The notes beneath the pieces were generated by a model, which was not told the DNA's origin, did no database searches, and worked only from the letters and a program-made list of their open reading frames with translations. The position numbers were made by a program, and so were the translations under genes. DNA of 64,000 nt from Lumbricus terrestris (taxonomy: Eukaryota; Annelida; Clitellata; Crassiclitellata; Lumbricidae): positions 13,491,037 through 13,555,036 of the forward strand of contig OX457052.1 of NCBI GenBank assembly GCA_949752735.1. The letters run 5' to 3'. Numbering within the stretch: position 1 is the stretch's first letter; each line of letters begins with the position of its first letter. Below are positions 34,640 to 45,971 of the stretch, in pieces.

Positions 34640-34768
34640 TATTTACTAATGTTTCCTTTACTCCTTTTTACAGTCTCAAGTCGATTAGGCATCGAGCCAA
34701 TTAGATTTTTCAGAGTTGTCAGAGGTATCGATGTCCAAATTGTCCATGCCTTACGAAGCCGGTGTTTT
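34640..34768 (-). pseudogene. Tc1 transposase C-terminus (inverted copy)
   Basis: The minus strand reads HRLRKAWTIWTSIPLTTLKN then LIGSMPNRLETV..SKGNISKY and stop. Same as the plus copy at 35790-36024 apart from a few changes and a short insertion. Confidence 0.8.
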
Positions 34769-35733
34769 AAGGTAGTGGTTCCCAAAGTAGTGGTCCGCGG
34801 ACCGGCACCGGTCCGCGGAGGTATGATCGCCGGTCCGCGGTGAAGAGTTAAAAAATTAACTTTGATTATTAGTTTATTTCTTTGGAATTGTGAAATTATT
34901 CGAATTGTTGTCCAAAATTTATTCAAATTTCTGTCTCAATATTAAAAATTTGAAATAAATCAACGTGCCTTATTTTTAAATTGCCAGATGGCGAATTGAA
35001 CGAATTTAAATTTATTCTAAATTTACTACATCCCTGACTGCAGAAAGTTTCGAGTCCATTTATGCTGATCTATGGTGAGCGATAGCCTAGTCCTAGTAAA
35101 CGATGGATGCAGAATTAAAAAATTGTCTAACATAGTAGGCTATAAAATTTTTAGTCTAACACTTTAAATATAAACAAATGTCTTTGAATGAAAAATGAGC
35201 AAACGTAAGCAAACAAATCTGAAAAAGAGCAGACGCAGATGGTTAAAAGCACCAAGGTTTGTGCTTGTGCATTGAAAGCATCTTTCCTTGCATCTCTACG
35301 CATCGCAAAGGCCATTATAAGGCCTATTGTTCATTCAAGTATTCATATAACGCCTCTTCAAGGAAACTTCTCAGAGGCGCTCCCGACTCCAGCGTGGCCA
35401 AACAGAACAGTCTTCAAGTGCTTATAGAATGTGTCAGTTTATTATTAAACTGTCTCTGATTTATGGCGCACCTAAACAAAAAAAGGAATCTTGCACAAAT
35501 AGCGTTTAACAGTAAAGTCTACTCATAATAAATCTTAAACAAATAAGGTTTCAAGGACATGCAAATGTAGGCCAATTGTAAATAGCCTTATATTTTAGTC
35601 TTTTTTATAATTTATGTAGCTTTTGTTTGCCATCGCCATTCGCCATTTAGGCCAAAGTTAGCGGTCCGCAAGCTTCATCAAAAAATTATTGCCGTTCCGC
35701 GGCCTACTGAAGTTTGGGAACCAATGTTTTAAG
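34764..35733. mobile_element. hAT-type element nested in the Tc1 foldback
   Basis: Element 34772-35725 with ends GTAGTGGTTCCCAAAG and CTGAAGTTTGGGAACCAAT, subterminal GGTCCGCGG repeats and the 8-bp duplication GTTTTAAG on both sides. Inside, a short frame at about 35196 begins MSKRKQTNLKK, like the N-terminus of ZBED/hAT transposases, and 35335-35430 is a reversed LINE tail (GCCTCTTCAAGG...CTCCCGACTC). Confidence 0.8.
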
Positions 35734-35789
35734 GTGTTCAATGTGTGGGGTTCGGGATCGGCATAAACGAAAATATCAATGGATACATC

Positions 35790-36024
35790 TCACCGGGGGA
35801 CTGGCCGCCTAATTCGCCGGATTTGTCACCAATAGAAAATGTTTGGAGTATTATGGCGGCAACTGTTTATGCCGATCCCGAACCCCAGACATTGAACACC
35901 TTAAACGTCGACTCCGTAAGGCATGGACATCGATACCTCTGACAACTCTGAAAAATCTAATTGGCTCGATGCCTAATCGACTTGAGGCTGTAATAAAGAG
36001 TAAAGGAAACATTATTAAATACTA
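35790..36024 (+). pseudogene. Tc1 transposase C-terminal fragment
   Basis: Reads DWPPNSPDLSPIENVWSIMA, then after a frameshift LKRRLRKAWTSIPLTTLKNL and GNIIKY stop. DWPPNSPDL.PIENVW holds the last acidic catalytic residue of the DDE/D domain of Tc1/mariner transposases. The upstream catalytic domain is missing. Confidence 0.88.
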
Positions 36025-36510
36025 AATGATAATTTATATTACCGTAATTAATTATGTGTGGATTAACAATGATGGTCGTAGGCCTACAATAATTATTGTT
36101 TTCGGCCTAACTGGAGTTTACTTGGCACGAATTTGATGACGTCACGAATACTGGTGCTAAAATTTGAATAAGTGAGCTAGTGATCTAATTTTTTGGCGTA
36201 ACATTCTCATTTGAACAACCTATCCGCCAGTATACAACTTTAACTTTCCACTTTATGGTGTGTAAGCTTATAACATAATATATTTGTCTGCATTCAAAAT
36301 CGTTCTCGACCTATCGAGACACCCTATATTTATGTGCTGTTTAAATTTTAACACGACAGTAGATCTATTATTTGTTTATTAAACCTTGTACGTAGGCCTA
36401 CACCAAAATGGGGATAGCAATAATTGGTACATTAAAGAATATTCTTATCTTATCTTATTATAGGCCTATTGTGCATGCTTTTCGTATCGAAAGAATCCGC
36501 CCTCTTCAGC

Positions 36511-36678
<168 letters not shown>

Positions 36679-38758
36679 ATCCTAACTGAAGCAATACAAT
36701 TCTCTGCAATGTCATCGCATGCCTTTCGTAGGATTTTTCGCCCGAAAACACTTCGCCACGCCGTAAAAACGATCTAATTTCACTATTTTTCCTTCTAAAA
36801 TCGCGATCCTATCCTGTTTTCAGCTCGTTATTTTATTTCTATGAACTTTTTAACTTTCGTCTTTGTGAGGTAAGTAATACGCTGTGTACCCGAGTATAAC
36901 CGTGTTTTCGGAACTACGTACGAGATGCCAAATTTTTCTTGAGGAGAATACACGCTGTATACCCGCGAATGCCCTAGAGTAGCCTACAACCCAGTCCTGC
37001 CCTTTTGACTTTTGCGTCAAGAGTTCGTCAGAACGGCAAGCTACGCCCGCGATGCAAAAATTACTTTGGTGCTTAGACGTATACTATAGAAGTCGGCTTT
37101 ATTGTGACCACTTAACACAAGACAAAAAGTCTATTAATTTTATACAGTCTTCCTGCACACAGGAAATATTTTAAATTGAACGGGCAAAAAGGCAGTAGTA
37201 GTCAAAAGTCAAATTACAAGATCCCGAATCGAAAACCGCTCCCGTCTTTCAGATCCCCAGATACTCGACGAAAATTGCTGACTATAGGGATGGAGCCTGA
37301 CCCAGCATGGCAGGTCAAGGACACTGCTAGACAGCTGCTGTCTCAAGCTGATGCAGGAAGTAGAAGGCAAATGTAGCGGACGCGGAACAGTGAGTGACTC
37401 GACTGAATGGCACAAGATGCCTGTGAAGTTCACCCATTCGTAATCGTAATCGTAAACTCGACATTTCTAAAGCGCCACTCGAAAGCCAAGCGCGGGGCAC
37501 CAGCTTATTCACGAGCGCTGCGTTTAGTTAGAAGGGTTGTCCGGGAGAGTAGTCCGTGGTAGTCCGGGTCGGATGGTCTCGAGAAGAACGCGCCTGTATT
37601 CTTTATAGTTTTCGAACTCCGTTGATTGCACCCAACAAGCCCCCAAACATGACGGACCCCACAGTTCTACCGACGTGGCGAATGTCTCTAGAGTAAATTG
37701 TCCTGTGACGAACACTCAAATCGCAGCCAGGAAAGATCTGCAGTTCCGTTTTTCGTAACTCAACACACCCGTTGGCGCAGGAGTCGTGTTAACGCATCCG
37801 ACTGTCGTGGATTTCGCAGGCACCTTGCGCCAGCCAGTCGAGTCATACGCTATCCTTTCGTACGCTTCTTTTGCCTTTTACTTTCGACGTAGCTTTAGAT
37901 TAAAATACTTGTCAGCATATTACAGAAAACCCAGTTATAAGACATGAATTTTAGGGCCTACGCATATCCTTCTAGCCGGTGTTCTATAATCTTTCCAATG
38001 AGAGTGCGGTTCTAGATTTGCTTGCAAGGGGCTATTACGATTTTCGTGCGATTCTGTGACGAAACGTGAGTTTCATGCTTCGCAGAGAAGCAACTGTCAA
38101 ATCGCAGCCTAGATCTAAAGCAAATTATATTTGTCTCAGTTGGCTCAGGACTACGCCCTATTCAAACGTGTCCGGTATCACAATTTTATGCACTAGTGAC
38201 ACAGTAGTTCTATCTGTCGTAGTGCAGACTTACGAATAGAGCACGAAGGATCTGTCCAACCACTCTGGCATCTCATCCCCTGATGTGAATCAGGAACGTA
38301 TCGAGCATTATCGCACTTACTCCAACTGCAGAAAATAGCATTAAGAAACACATAAAATAGATATTGATTGCACTATACGTTATAGAACTGTGCATAGCTT
38401 TCAGGCCATCGTTTTCGAGTGCATCATTAAATGCAACATGCTTTTCAGATTATATTATAGATTTTGAGCCTGAATTTTGTATAATATCAAGACAATTATT
38501 ATATACAAGTTATAGCTACAAAGAAATCTCTGTTTAATTTCATGATCAGAAAACGTTAGGATAGCCTACGCAATAGCCTAATATTACAGGCACGCTTTTA
38601 TTACTGGACGATAGTTATATCACTCTCGATGCACTTTCTTTACGTCCGTTTTATGTTGTATCGATAGTACCCCAACATACAATACAATTCGTAGTTTTAT
38701 AATTATACATAAATAATATTTTAGCATATAATATAATATATATTAATTGGTTACTAAC
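36679..38758. other. No gene recognised; holds repeat copy 37450-37590
   Basis: Includes the second copy of the dispersed repeat at 21100-21240. A short frame around 37180-37370 (WQVKDTARQLLSQADAGSRR) may be a LINE scrap; not certain. Confidence 0.4.
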
Positions 38759-38884
38759 TATTCGTTCCAGCATCTCTCTCCTGCAAACGCTTCTTTCCAA
38801 AAATTATTGGGACAGCGTTGTTTGGATTCTGTTGTGCAATAATTTTCCCTTCTCGCAACGTAGTAGGTGTAATACTGATAGTAT
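38759..38884 (-). CDS. Candidate exon of unknown identity upstream of gene B
   Basis: 126 nt open on the minus strand between a GTTGCAG acceptor and A|GTTAGT donor, phase 1 at both ends as in the cluster. Reads TISITPTTLREGKIIAQQNP and then NNAVPIIFGKKRLQERD. No cysteine and no recognised domain. The donor GTTAGTAACC is the same as that of gene B exon 24892-25014. It could be a gene B N-terminal exon or a chance open segment. Confidence 0.3.
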
Positions 38885-39877
38885 CTGCAACATATCCAGC
38901 AATAGTTAGTTTTTAAGGCAAGAAGAAAACACTAAGCTTCACACTATAGATTGAAATGCTGTTTAACTTCTATTAATATTTATTTATTTATTATTTTTCT
39001 CGCATTTACTTTAGGGCTACTTCAAGAAACAATCGACTGGAGTCACTTTATTCAGCTAATTTGTGTCTTACGTAGCCCTGCAGTTAACATAACATAACAT
39101 AACATCCATGGGTTTTAAGTGGTTCAGAAGACGCTGGGTCTGTGTTAGAACCACTGCAAATTAACCTCGAACATTTAATAGCCCAACTTTCCTAGCTTCC
39201 TTTTAAATGTTGGGAGAGGTGAGTTAAGTTCACGTTTCAATTAGTCCGTTGTCGTTCGAAAGTAAGTAAGTACATTTTATTTCAACACCAAACAGCCATG
39301 CCGCAATTGGATAAACTGAAATTTGCACACGATACAGTATCCGAGCCAAAAGCGTATTCCTCGTTAGGTACAATCCCTAATAGGTTCTGACGTGTTTTGT
39401 ACGCTAATTGAGTAGGCCTAAGCCGAATCGATTATTAGGCCTACAATAACCGTCACGTATACAATAAGGAATTCGTTCATGCGTATAGGCCTAAGCCTAA
39501 GTATCTTTTATAGTCAATCATCATTCATTTAATGTGTGCCAAAGAGTTTCGCAGAGGCAATTCTTACTCTACTTCTAATGAAGGGGGGGAAGCGCTAACG
39601 CTCAGTTTCACTAAATGTCTGAAATAGTTTAAATCGTTGTTGCAAAACTGCGTTTTTTATTTTTCGCCGAAAAACCATGCTTTATGACATTTTTATGTTT
39701 CGTCTAATTTTGTCCTGTTTTTTATAGCTTTTGTAGCCTATGTGACCGTATTTATTTATTTACTGTCTGCAACTATTTTCCTAAATTTTATTTTCGTCTT
39801 ATATCTCTTAAGCTGTCTCCGTACTTTCAAGGATTCCGCTAAATCAAGTCACTATGTGACCATTATTTTACTTAGTG
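38885..39877. other. No gene recognised
   Basis: AT-rich sequence with several TAGGCCTA octamers. Nothing else supportable. Confidence 0.5.
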
Positions 39878-40088
39878 TTTAGGCCCAGGGCTCTTTTAAC
39901 GTGCAGTTGTACACAAAATGTGCAGTTTTAAATGGATATGCGCAGTTGTAGAAGCACTTCTGTGCAGTTAAAGCTAGTTGAAAAAGGCCATTTTCCTCCG
40001 ATTGGGAGTAATTTACCATGGAAGATGGGAAAGGAAAGAATGGGTTGTGCAGTTCTAAAAATTCCTTAAAAACAGCCCTGTTTGGGCC
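39878..40088. mobile_element. hAT-like MITE
   Basis: Element 39886-40080 starts CAGGGCTCTTTTAAC and ends AACAGCCCTG, with flanks TTTAGGCC and TTTGGGCC (7 of 8 identical). Internal GTGCAGTT repeats. A diverged relative lies at about 10130-10400. Confidence 0.7.
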
Positions 40089-41734
40089 TACTAATGTAAT
40101 GTAATTAGTAATCTCTATGGCGTCGCTCACAGCCGTGGCCATTCTGTGGCGTTCCCTGAGCAATAACCCCTAGCGAAAAATTAAGTCTGAAGAAGATATA
40201 TATATATAATTATATATAATATATATATAAGTCTTTGTTAGCATGGGCATCTTGGAACACTCTCCCCTAATTAGGTCAACACTCAACAGACTCACATTTT
40301 GCACAAGAAATCAACAAATTCTGTCTACGTTAACCACTATTTAGTGAGCCAATATTAACTTTGTGGAAGACAGTTTTTCAAATAGTTTTCAGACAATTAT
40401 TTAGTCAAGGCTGATTTGTTAATTAACGCAGACAAAACAATATCCAGCTTTCGTGATGCTGTGAGGTGATTCTCGCGCAGTGAGGATCATTATATAATAA
40501 ACAGAAACAGTCATTCAAATCGTCGACTTCGTCCATAATAAAAAAAATGACTAAAGCGGATCGAGTTAGCAGGATTTCGAGGTTATCCTCGTATTCGTAT
40601 GGAGTTGAGACTACCGGACGAGGTAAAACTGGAGTAGGCCTAATAGTAAGATAGACTAACTGAGATAAAAGAAAATATGTAAAAGACGCGGTGATTTATA
40701 AGCTTATAGATAAGCAATGCCAACAGAGAAATAATATCATAAAAAGCACATCTTGTTGGCTGATTTCTGGTGGTGCCCATGCATAGGTGGGCCTCGCATG
40801 GTCAATTTCTGGTGGTGCTGAGCACTCACGGGCCTCGCAGAGTCGGCGCCCATGTACATGTAGGTTCATCAGGTTGACTAAACTCATACATCGTTTCTGT
40901 ACAGGGGTGGAGAAAGCAAATTAAGAGCGTCTTCTGTATCTAGAATCAGCGAGTGTGTTTAAACTATAGTGACGAAATTCGTCTAAAATACCTTCTATTT
41001 AGCAAAGTAACTTACTGTGTTATGCCTTCTGGGAGCAGCAAAATGTAAACCGGGAACGTGACCTTTAAAAATAAAACGTTCATTGTGGACTCTCTCTGTG
41101 CTCACGTTGGAAAATTGAAGTGCTTACTTGTACTTTGTAATGCTAGACTGAAATTGATGTATAGCCTGCTGTGTGAGACTTAATACAGTAGACTATACTG
41201 CAGTAGGCCTACTAGTTAAGCTCCATGGTGAAGTCAAGATTATTCCATTAAATATATTGTGCATATACACAAGTTCATGAATAAAATGAAAGATCCAACT
41301 ATAAGCTCAAAATAATTATTATGATAATCAAGACTAGATTGCTTTTCCGAAATGCGAAACCAACCAATTTTTTTCTCAGATATCAGTCAATGCAATCAGG
41401 AGATCAACTTGTGGCTGTGCTGCACGTGGCTGTGGGTAAATGTTCATTTAAAGCTGCTGCAGTGAAGATATTCGCCTCTGTTTTAATTGATTATGCTCCA
41501 CCTAGATTTAAAATCGGAAGCGATCTGCCGAAACGCGGGCGACTACAGGATTCCACATGTCTGCTTGGTATGTCGACAATTAAATATTTTGTTATTCAAA
41601 TGTCTGAAAGAACTTCGATATTTTACGAAATTAAACCTGCAAAACAAGATACCGCTCCACAATTACAATTCTCAAATCCTCCTTTTGGTCGCTTATAATA
41701 TGGAGGAGTCTTAAATATTAAATATGGAGGACTG
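40089..41734. other. No gene recognised
   Basis: A TA-rich run at 40195-40230 and frames without family motifs. The open frame at 41321-41698 has no recognisable domain and no gene context. Confidence 0.4.
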
Positions 41735-42236
41735 TCCTGGGCACGATGTTAAACTGCATCCATCCTCCGCCACAGGGAACCAACAACGTCCCTGTGCCGG
41801 TGTCGCGTGACAGAGTCTCCCCTAAAAGTCTCCCCCGGAGACTTTATTTCGAAACACATTCTCCCCCCCGGAGGATCTGTTCCAGAATAAATTCGCCTCC
41901 GGAGACTATATTCTGAAATAATTCTTCGTGGGGGAGATAATAATTCCGCCGTCCACGAAAAAAAGTCTCCCCCGTTCAGCGTAAAATGGGCTACAGTTGC
42001 ATCAAATTTAGAGATAATCAGGTTAAACGGTTAGTTTACGTTGCCAGATTATATAACAAGAAAACATATAATACTTTTACTTCAGAAAATTTCTTTCAAT
42101 AAAGAGTTTCAGCCAGTAGGAGACTCTGTTTCTGGAGGAGACTTTGTATCGGGGGAAGACTTTATTTCGTGACACCGGTCCTAAGCCCGGATAAAAGGAG
42201 GAAGGTTTGCCAGATGGGTGGCGATACGCTGGCAGT
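41735..42236 (-). mobile_element. Dispersed repeat with 374-bp insertion (41801-42174)
   Basis: Flanks equal the reverse complement of 8278-8410. The insertion starts TGTCGCGTGACAGAGTCTCC and ends GAAGACTTTATTTCGTGACA, giving imperfect inverted ends. CCGG is duplicated on both sides (41797-41800, 42175-42178). The interior repeats AGTCTCCCCC/GGAGACTTTATTTC several times. Transposon class unknown. Confidence 0.75.
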
Positions 42237-42284
42237 AAAAGACCAAGACGATTGAAATCCGCAAAAAACCACGGCACCGCCGTT

Positions 42285-42336
42285 TGTATGTATGTATGAC
42301 ATTGTATGTATGTATGTATGTATGTATGCATGTATG

Positions 42337-42370
<34 letters not shown>

Positions 42371-42770
42371 TGTATGTATGTATGTATGTATGTATGTATG
42401 TATGTATGTATGTATGTATGTATGTATGTATGTATGTATGTATGTATGTATGTATGTATGTATGTATGTATGTATGTATGTATGTATGTATGTATGTATG
42501 TATGTATGTAGGTATGTGTGTATTGTATTGTATGTATGTATTACTTACATACAATACAATACATACATGCATACATTATACATACATGCACACGTGCATA
42601 AAATGTACGTACATACATACATACATACATACATACATACATACATACATGCATGCATACATGCACACAAACGTACATATATACATACATGCGCACGTAC
42701 ATATGTACGTACATACATACATGCGCACATACATACATACATACATTCATACATGCGTTCATAGGCTACA
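42285..42770 (+). repeat. Inverted (ATGT)n / (ACAT)n microsatellite pair
   Basis: About 250 bp of ATGT repeat to 42540, then ~220 bp of imperfect ACAT repeat. The two halves can pair as a giant hairpin. Frames here are artefacts. Confidence 0.95.
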
Positions 42771-42870
42771 TACATGTACTTTCGTATACATGCATGCATA
42801 GTTATTACATACATGTTGGCCTACATACATAGGCCTACTTGCATACATAACGTCCAAATAATTATACAGA

Positions 42871-43112
42871 CATGAGCACATAGGCGTAGGGGAGATTTCA
42901 GCAGTGGGGGGCCAAGATTTACTTCTGCCCGAAAAATACTATTTTCCGAGACAAAAAAGTTGTCGACCTTTTTTGTCGACTTGAAATCTCGTGAAAAGTG
43001 CTATCTTTGGGCTTCTTTTACTATTTTCCCGAGTCTGCGTGCCCGAAAAATTAGACTTGCCCGAAATTTGGGGGGGGGAGCATTTGCTCCTCTGTACGCC
43101 TATGCATGAGCA
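42871..43112. mobile_element. MITE with CATAGGCGTAG ends and perfect 8-bp TSD
   Basis: Element 42879-43104 (226 bp), ends CATAGGCGTAG and TACGCCTATG, direct repeat CATGAGCA at 42871-42878 and 43105-43112. The shape resembles the CATGGGCGGAG family. Confidence 0.9.
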
Positions 43113-43615
43113 TTCGATCACCGGTTCTAAATGATATCAGAACATTGTTTATTCCCTATTTCATTTTCTATAGCACTCAATATTGTAAATATATTTCTAT
43201 TCAGTCTACTGAGGTCTAAATTTTTGAGTTAGGTCAATAGAGCCACACACACACACACGTAGACGTATCCATCACCGGATTTGATTAATTACCCAATAGC
43301 CTAAAGGCAGCTGACACGTGCATTTTGTGGGCCATAAATTAGGCTATCGGGATCTTACTCACTGCTACACCAACAGGTCCAACATACACTGGGTGTGCAA
43401 TCAAATCTATTCAGATGATCATACACCGTCAGCATGCACAATTGCACATTGCACACTAACTTTTCATGACTGATGTGTTATAGGCCCTATAATCATCCTT
43501 TTCAATAACAAAACTATGTCGCTCAGGCGAGAAAATTGCTTTATCAACCGCTTGGCATTGTCTCACGTAACAGACTGTGAGAAAAAAATTAACGAAACTT
43601 TCCACGTTCTAGTCA

Positions 43616-44128
43616 CATCTAGTTAGGGGCGGAGTTTATCAGAGGCTAGGGGCTAAGCCCCCCAAGAAGTCCCAGATTCATTTTTTACCGTGTAAACCAG
43701 TGGTTCCCAACCCGTGGCCCGCGGGCCAAAAGTGGCCCGCCAGGTCTCAAAATATGGCCCTCGTCCCGAAAATAATTAGCAAAAATATACGACAAAATTG
43801 ACAATTTGTACAGAATAGAACACATAATCATTTTCTGATACAAATTATTTTATTTTGACGTATAGATAAATAACATCAAACATTCTATTTTGATTCAATT
43901 GTAAACATTTTACATTCTTTTTGTTAATTAAATTTAAGTCTTGTGGCCCGCTAATGTCCTTCAACTAAGAAAAAGTGGCCCTCGTGTCCTCCAACTTAGA
44001 AAAAGTTACCCTAAAGTCAAAATAGGTTGGGAACCACTGGTGTAAATGGTATCTTTTCCCGGGCTTAGCCCCCCCAAAAGGTTTAGCCCCTCCAAGAACG
44101 GAAACCAAACTCTGCCCATGCATCTAGT
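43616..44128. mobile_element. CATGGGCGGAG-family MITE copy 3 with nested hAT MITE
   Basis: Outer element 43624-44120 with TSD CATCTAGT on both sides; the interior matches copies 1 and 2 (GGCTTAGCCCC, AACGGAAACCAAACTC). Inserted in it is 43698-44039, ends CAGTGGTTCCCAACC and GGTTGGGAACCACTG, with TSD GTGTAAAC/GTGTAAAT and internal TGGCCCG repeats. The nesting gives the relative age. Confidence 0.92.
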
Positions 44129-45867
44129 GTGATCCGATTTTTATTAGCAAGATGACGGTGTACAATTGCCTAAAGAGATCCTTACCGACAAAGAGACATG
44201 TTGACGGGTTTTTTTTACATCTCGTAGAGAATAATCTTGCTCAAGGCATCATAATCATTCTAAGATTGTTAAAAACTGGAACGAGACAAGGCGAGAGAGA
44301 AAAAGTAGCAAAACGACTAGACCCGGACGTATGACTAAAAAAGTCATCAGATTTTTTCTGGCACAGATGACCGACAATTTTGGTCCCCCCTTCGAAAATT
44401 TCTGTATCCGCCTCTGTACGGTATAATGTAAGATCGGGCTAGACGAAGCATCAAGAAAAAGAAGGCCCCTCGCTTGGCTTTCGAGTAGTGACCGAGTTTT
44501 CTTTGATGGATTGGCCCCCTATAATTCCTATAGGCTATAATATATTATACACAATCATTTTTATACTGAGGCGATTCTGTTACAGTGGCGGCGCCTGTTT
44601 TGTAACTTCATCAGGTTGCGTCAGATTCATGGGAGTTATTGAGTAGGTCGACGAGATTAGGGCCCAAATGTTATTAAGATATTGAAAATTTCCCTAACAT
44701 TTTTTGCAGGTCATAATCTAGCTCAAGAGTAACAGGGGCAGGTCAAATGACCTACCATGACCTACGGAGACGTAGCCAATGCTTTGTTCACCGCGTTTGG
44801 ATATAAGTATATTATACTTATCATAATTTCCCCCACTTACTGTCACTTAAGCATCGGCCTATAATTCTACACACGTCCTTTGTACCTGCTCTGTGTCCTC
44901 TTAACGTGAATTCACGCTTGTTATCTTCAAGCTGACACACCGCAATATGATGATAAGTCATGGTCTGATCGGGTGATTATAACTTATTGCTGGAAGTCTC
45001 ATTTACCTCTCTGGCTGCCCGTTAGGCGCCCATCGCGTCCCAAAAGCAGTTCATTGTTACCATAGCCCTCTAGCGAGTGGAAGTCTGAGTCAACCTTTGG
45101 GATGGTAGCAGCGGGATTTGACTTCCACCCATGCTGACCTTCTGCTCCTCAGGTCATACCATTTGCTTAAACCCTCCCTTCCGAATTTCAAAAGTATTTT
45201 GCCCTACTACTAATAATAATAAGGACGCCAAAGTCGTGCTTCATAGCAGACGAGGCTGTGAGAAAATATCTGATCGCTGCTTTAGTGCGCGGAGATCAGG
45301 GACCGTGACTGCACGCGATAGCAGACTAGAGTCTAGAGTGAATAATTATTATTATGACCTATGATATACTCAGTACTTATTGCTGCATCTAACTGAGTGA
45401 ATTCCTGACCTACTCGTTTTGCATCTAATGTGTACTAACGTGTCTCAGTGAACCCACAGAAATTTTAGTTTAGTAGCTGCATTCTACCATTGTCGATAAT
45501 TAACTTTCAATGAGAGAATGTAACTGAGATACCATCGAGTCTCTGTAATTTATCGATGTCAACCGAAGTGTACATCTTCATTGCATGACTCACAGCGTAA
45601 GACCTCCTAAAGGAAAAATACCCGTGTGATACTTGAGTGGCTACTGCCTCCCATCTCGCGTGTTAGCCTATTGAACAAGGTGCTTCTAACTTAGTTGTGT
45701 AGCAGAAAGTTCACAAGGTCTGCGTGCAGTATCATGCAGACTCGCGAAGTTGACAACGCCTCTGTGGTAGCTAAGTTAACCAATGTATGCATTTCTCTGT
45801 ATACACACGGTGTACTTTCTGGCTTAAAGTTAATTTTTTATTATAGTCGTTACGATCGCAAGCCATT
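44129..45867. other. No gene recognised
   Basis: Sequence upstream of gene C exon 1. It would contain the gene C promoter, but no TATA box or other core element can be assigned with confidence. Confidence 0.4.
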
Positions 45868-45971
45868 ATGCAAGCAATATTCTGGCGTGTAACGAACTAC
45901 AGTGTCACCTGCACTTACTTAGTTTTGGCTTGGTGTGTCATAGTTTCCGATATGCAAACGACAGTACGAAG
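45868..45971 (+). CDS. Gene C candidate exon 1: signal peptide
   Basis: ATG at 45868 opens a 104-nt frame: [15 protein letters not shown], hydrophobic core [12 protein letters not shown], then DMQTTVR, ending at a consensus AG|GTGAGT donor in phase 2. The next exon at 47461 begins in phase 2, so they join in frame. The start is the only in-frame ATG before the hydrophobic core. No TATA box was confidently seen. Confidence 0.5.

Larger units (their letters stand above)
34384..36326. mobile_element. Foldback Tc1-like element carrying two inverted transposase 3' ends
   Basis: Terminal repeats TAGGGTGTCTCGATAGGTCG and the complement at 36310-36326, next to TA. Both arms of ~380 bp contain the same sequence in opposite orientation, including the end of a Tc1 transposase. 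A hAT element is inserted in the left-centre part. No complete transposase is present. Confidence 0.85.

Noticed and set aside
37170..37440. Possible LINE C-terminus (WQVKDTARQLLSQADAGSRR)
   Set aside because: Only a vague resemblance; no tail or second motif to support it.
41321..41698. 125-codon frame
   Set aside because: No family motif, no splice context, no neighbour of the same type; probably chance.
42162..42814. Long frames of similar composition
   Set aside because: ATGT/ACAT microsatellites, not genes.
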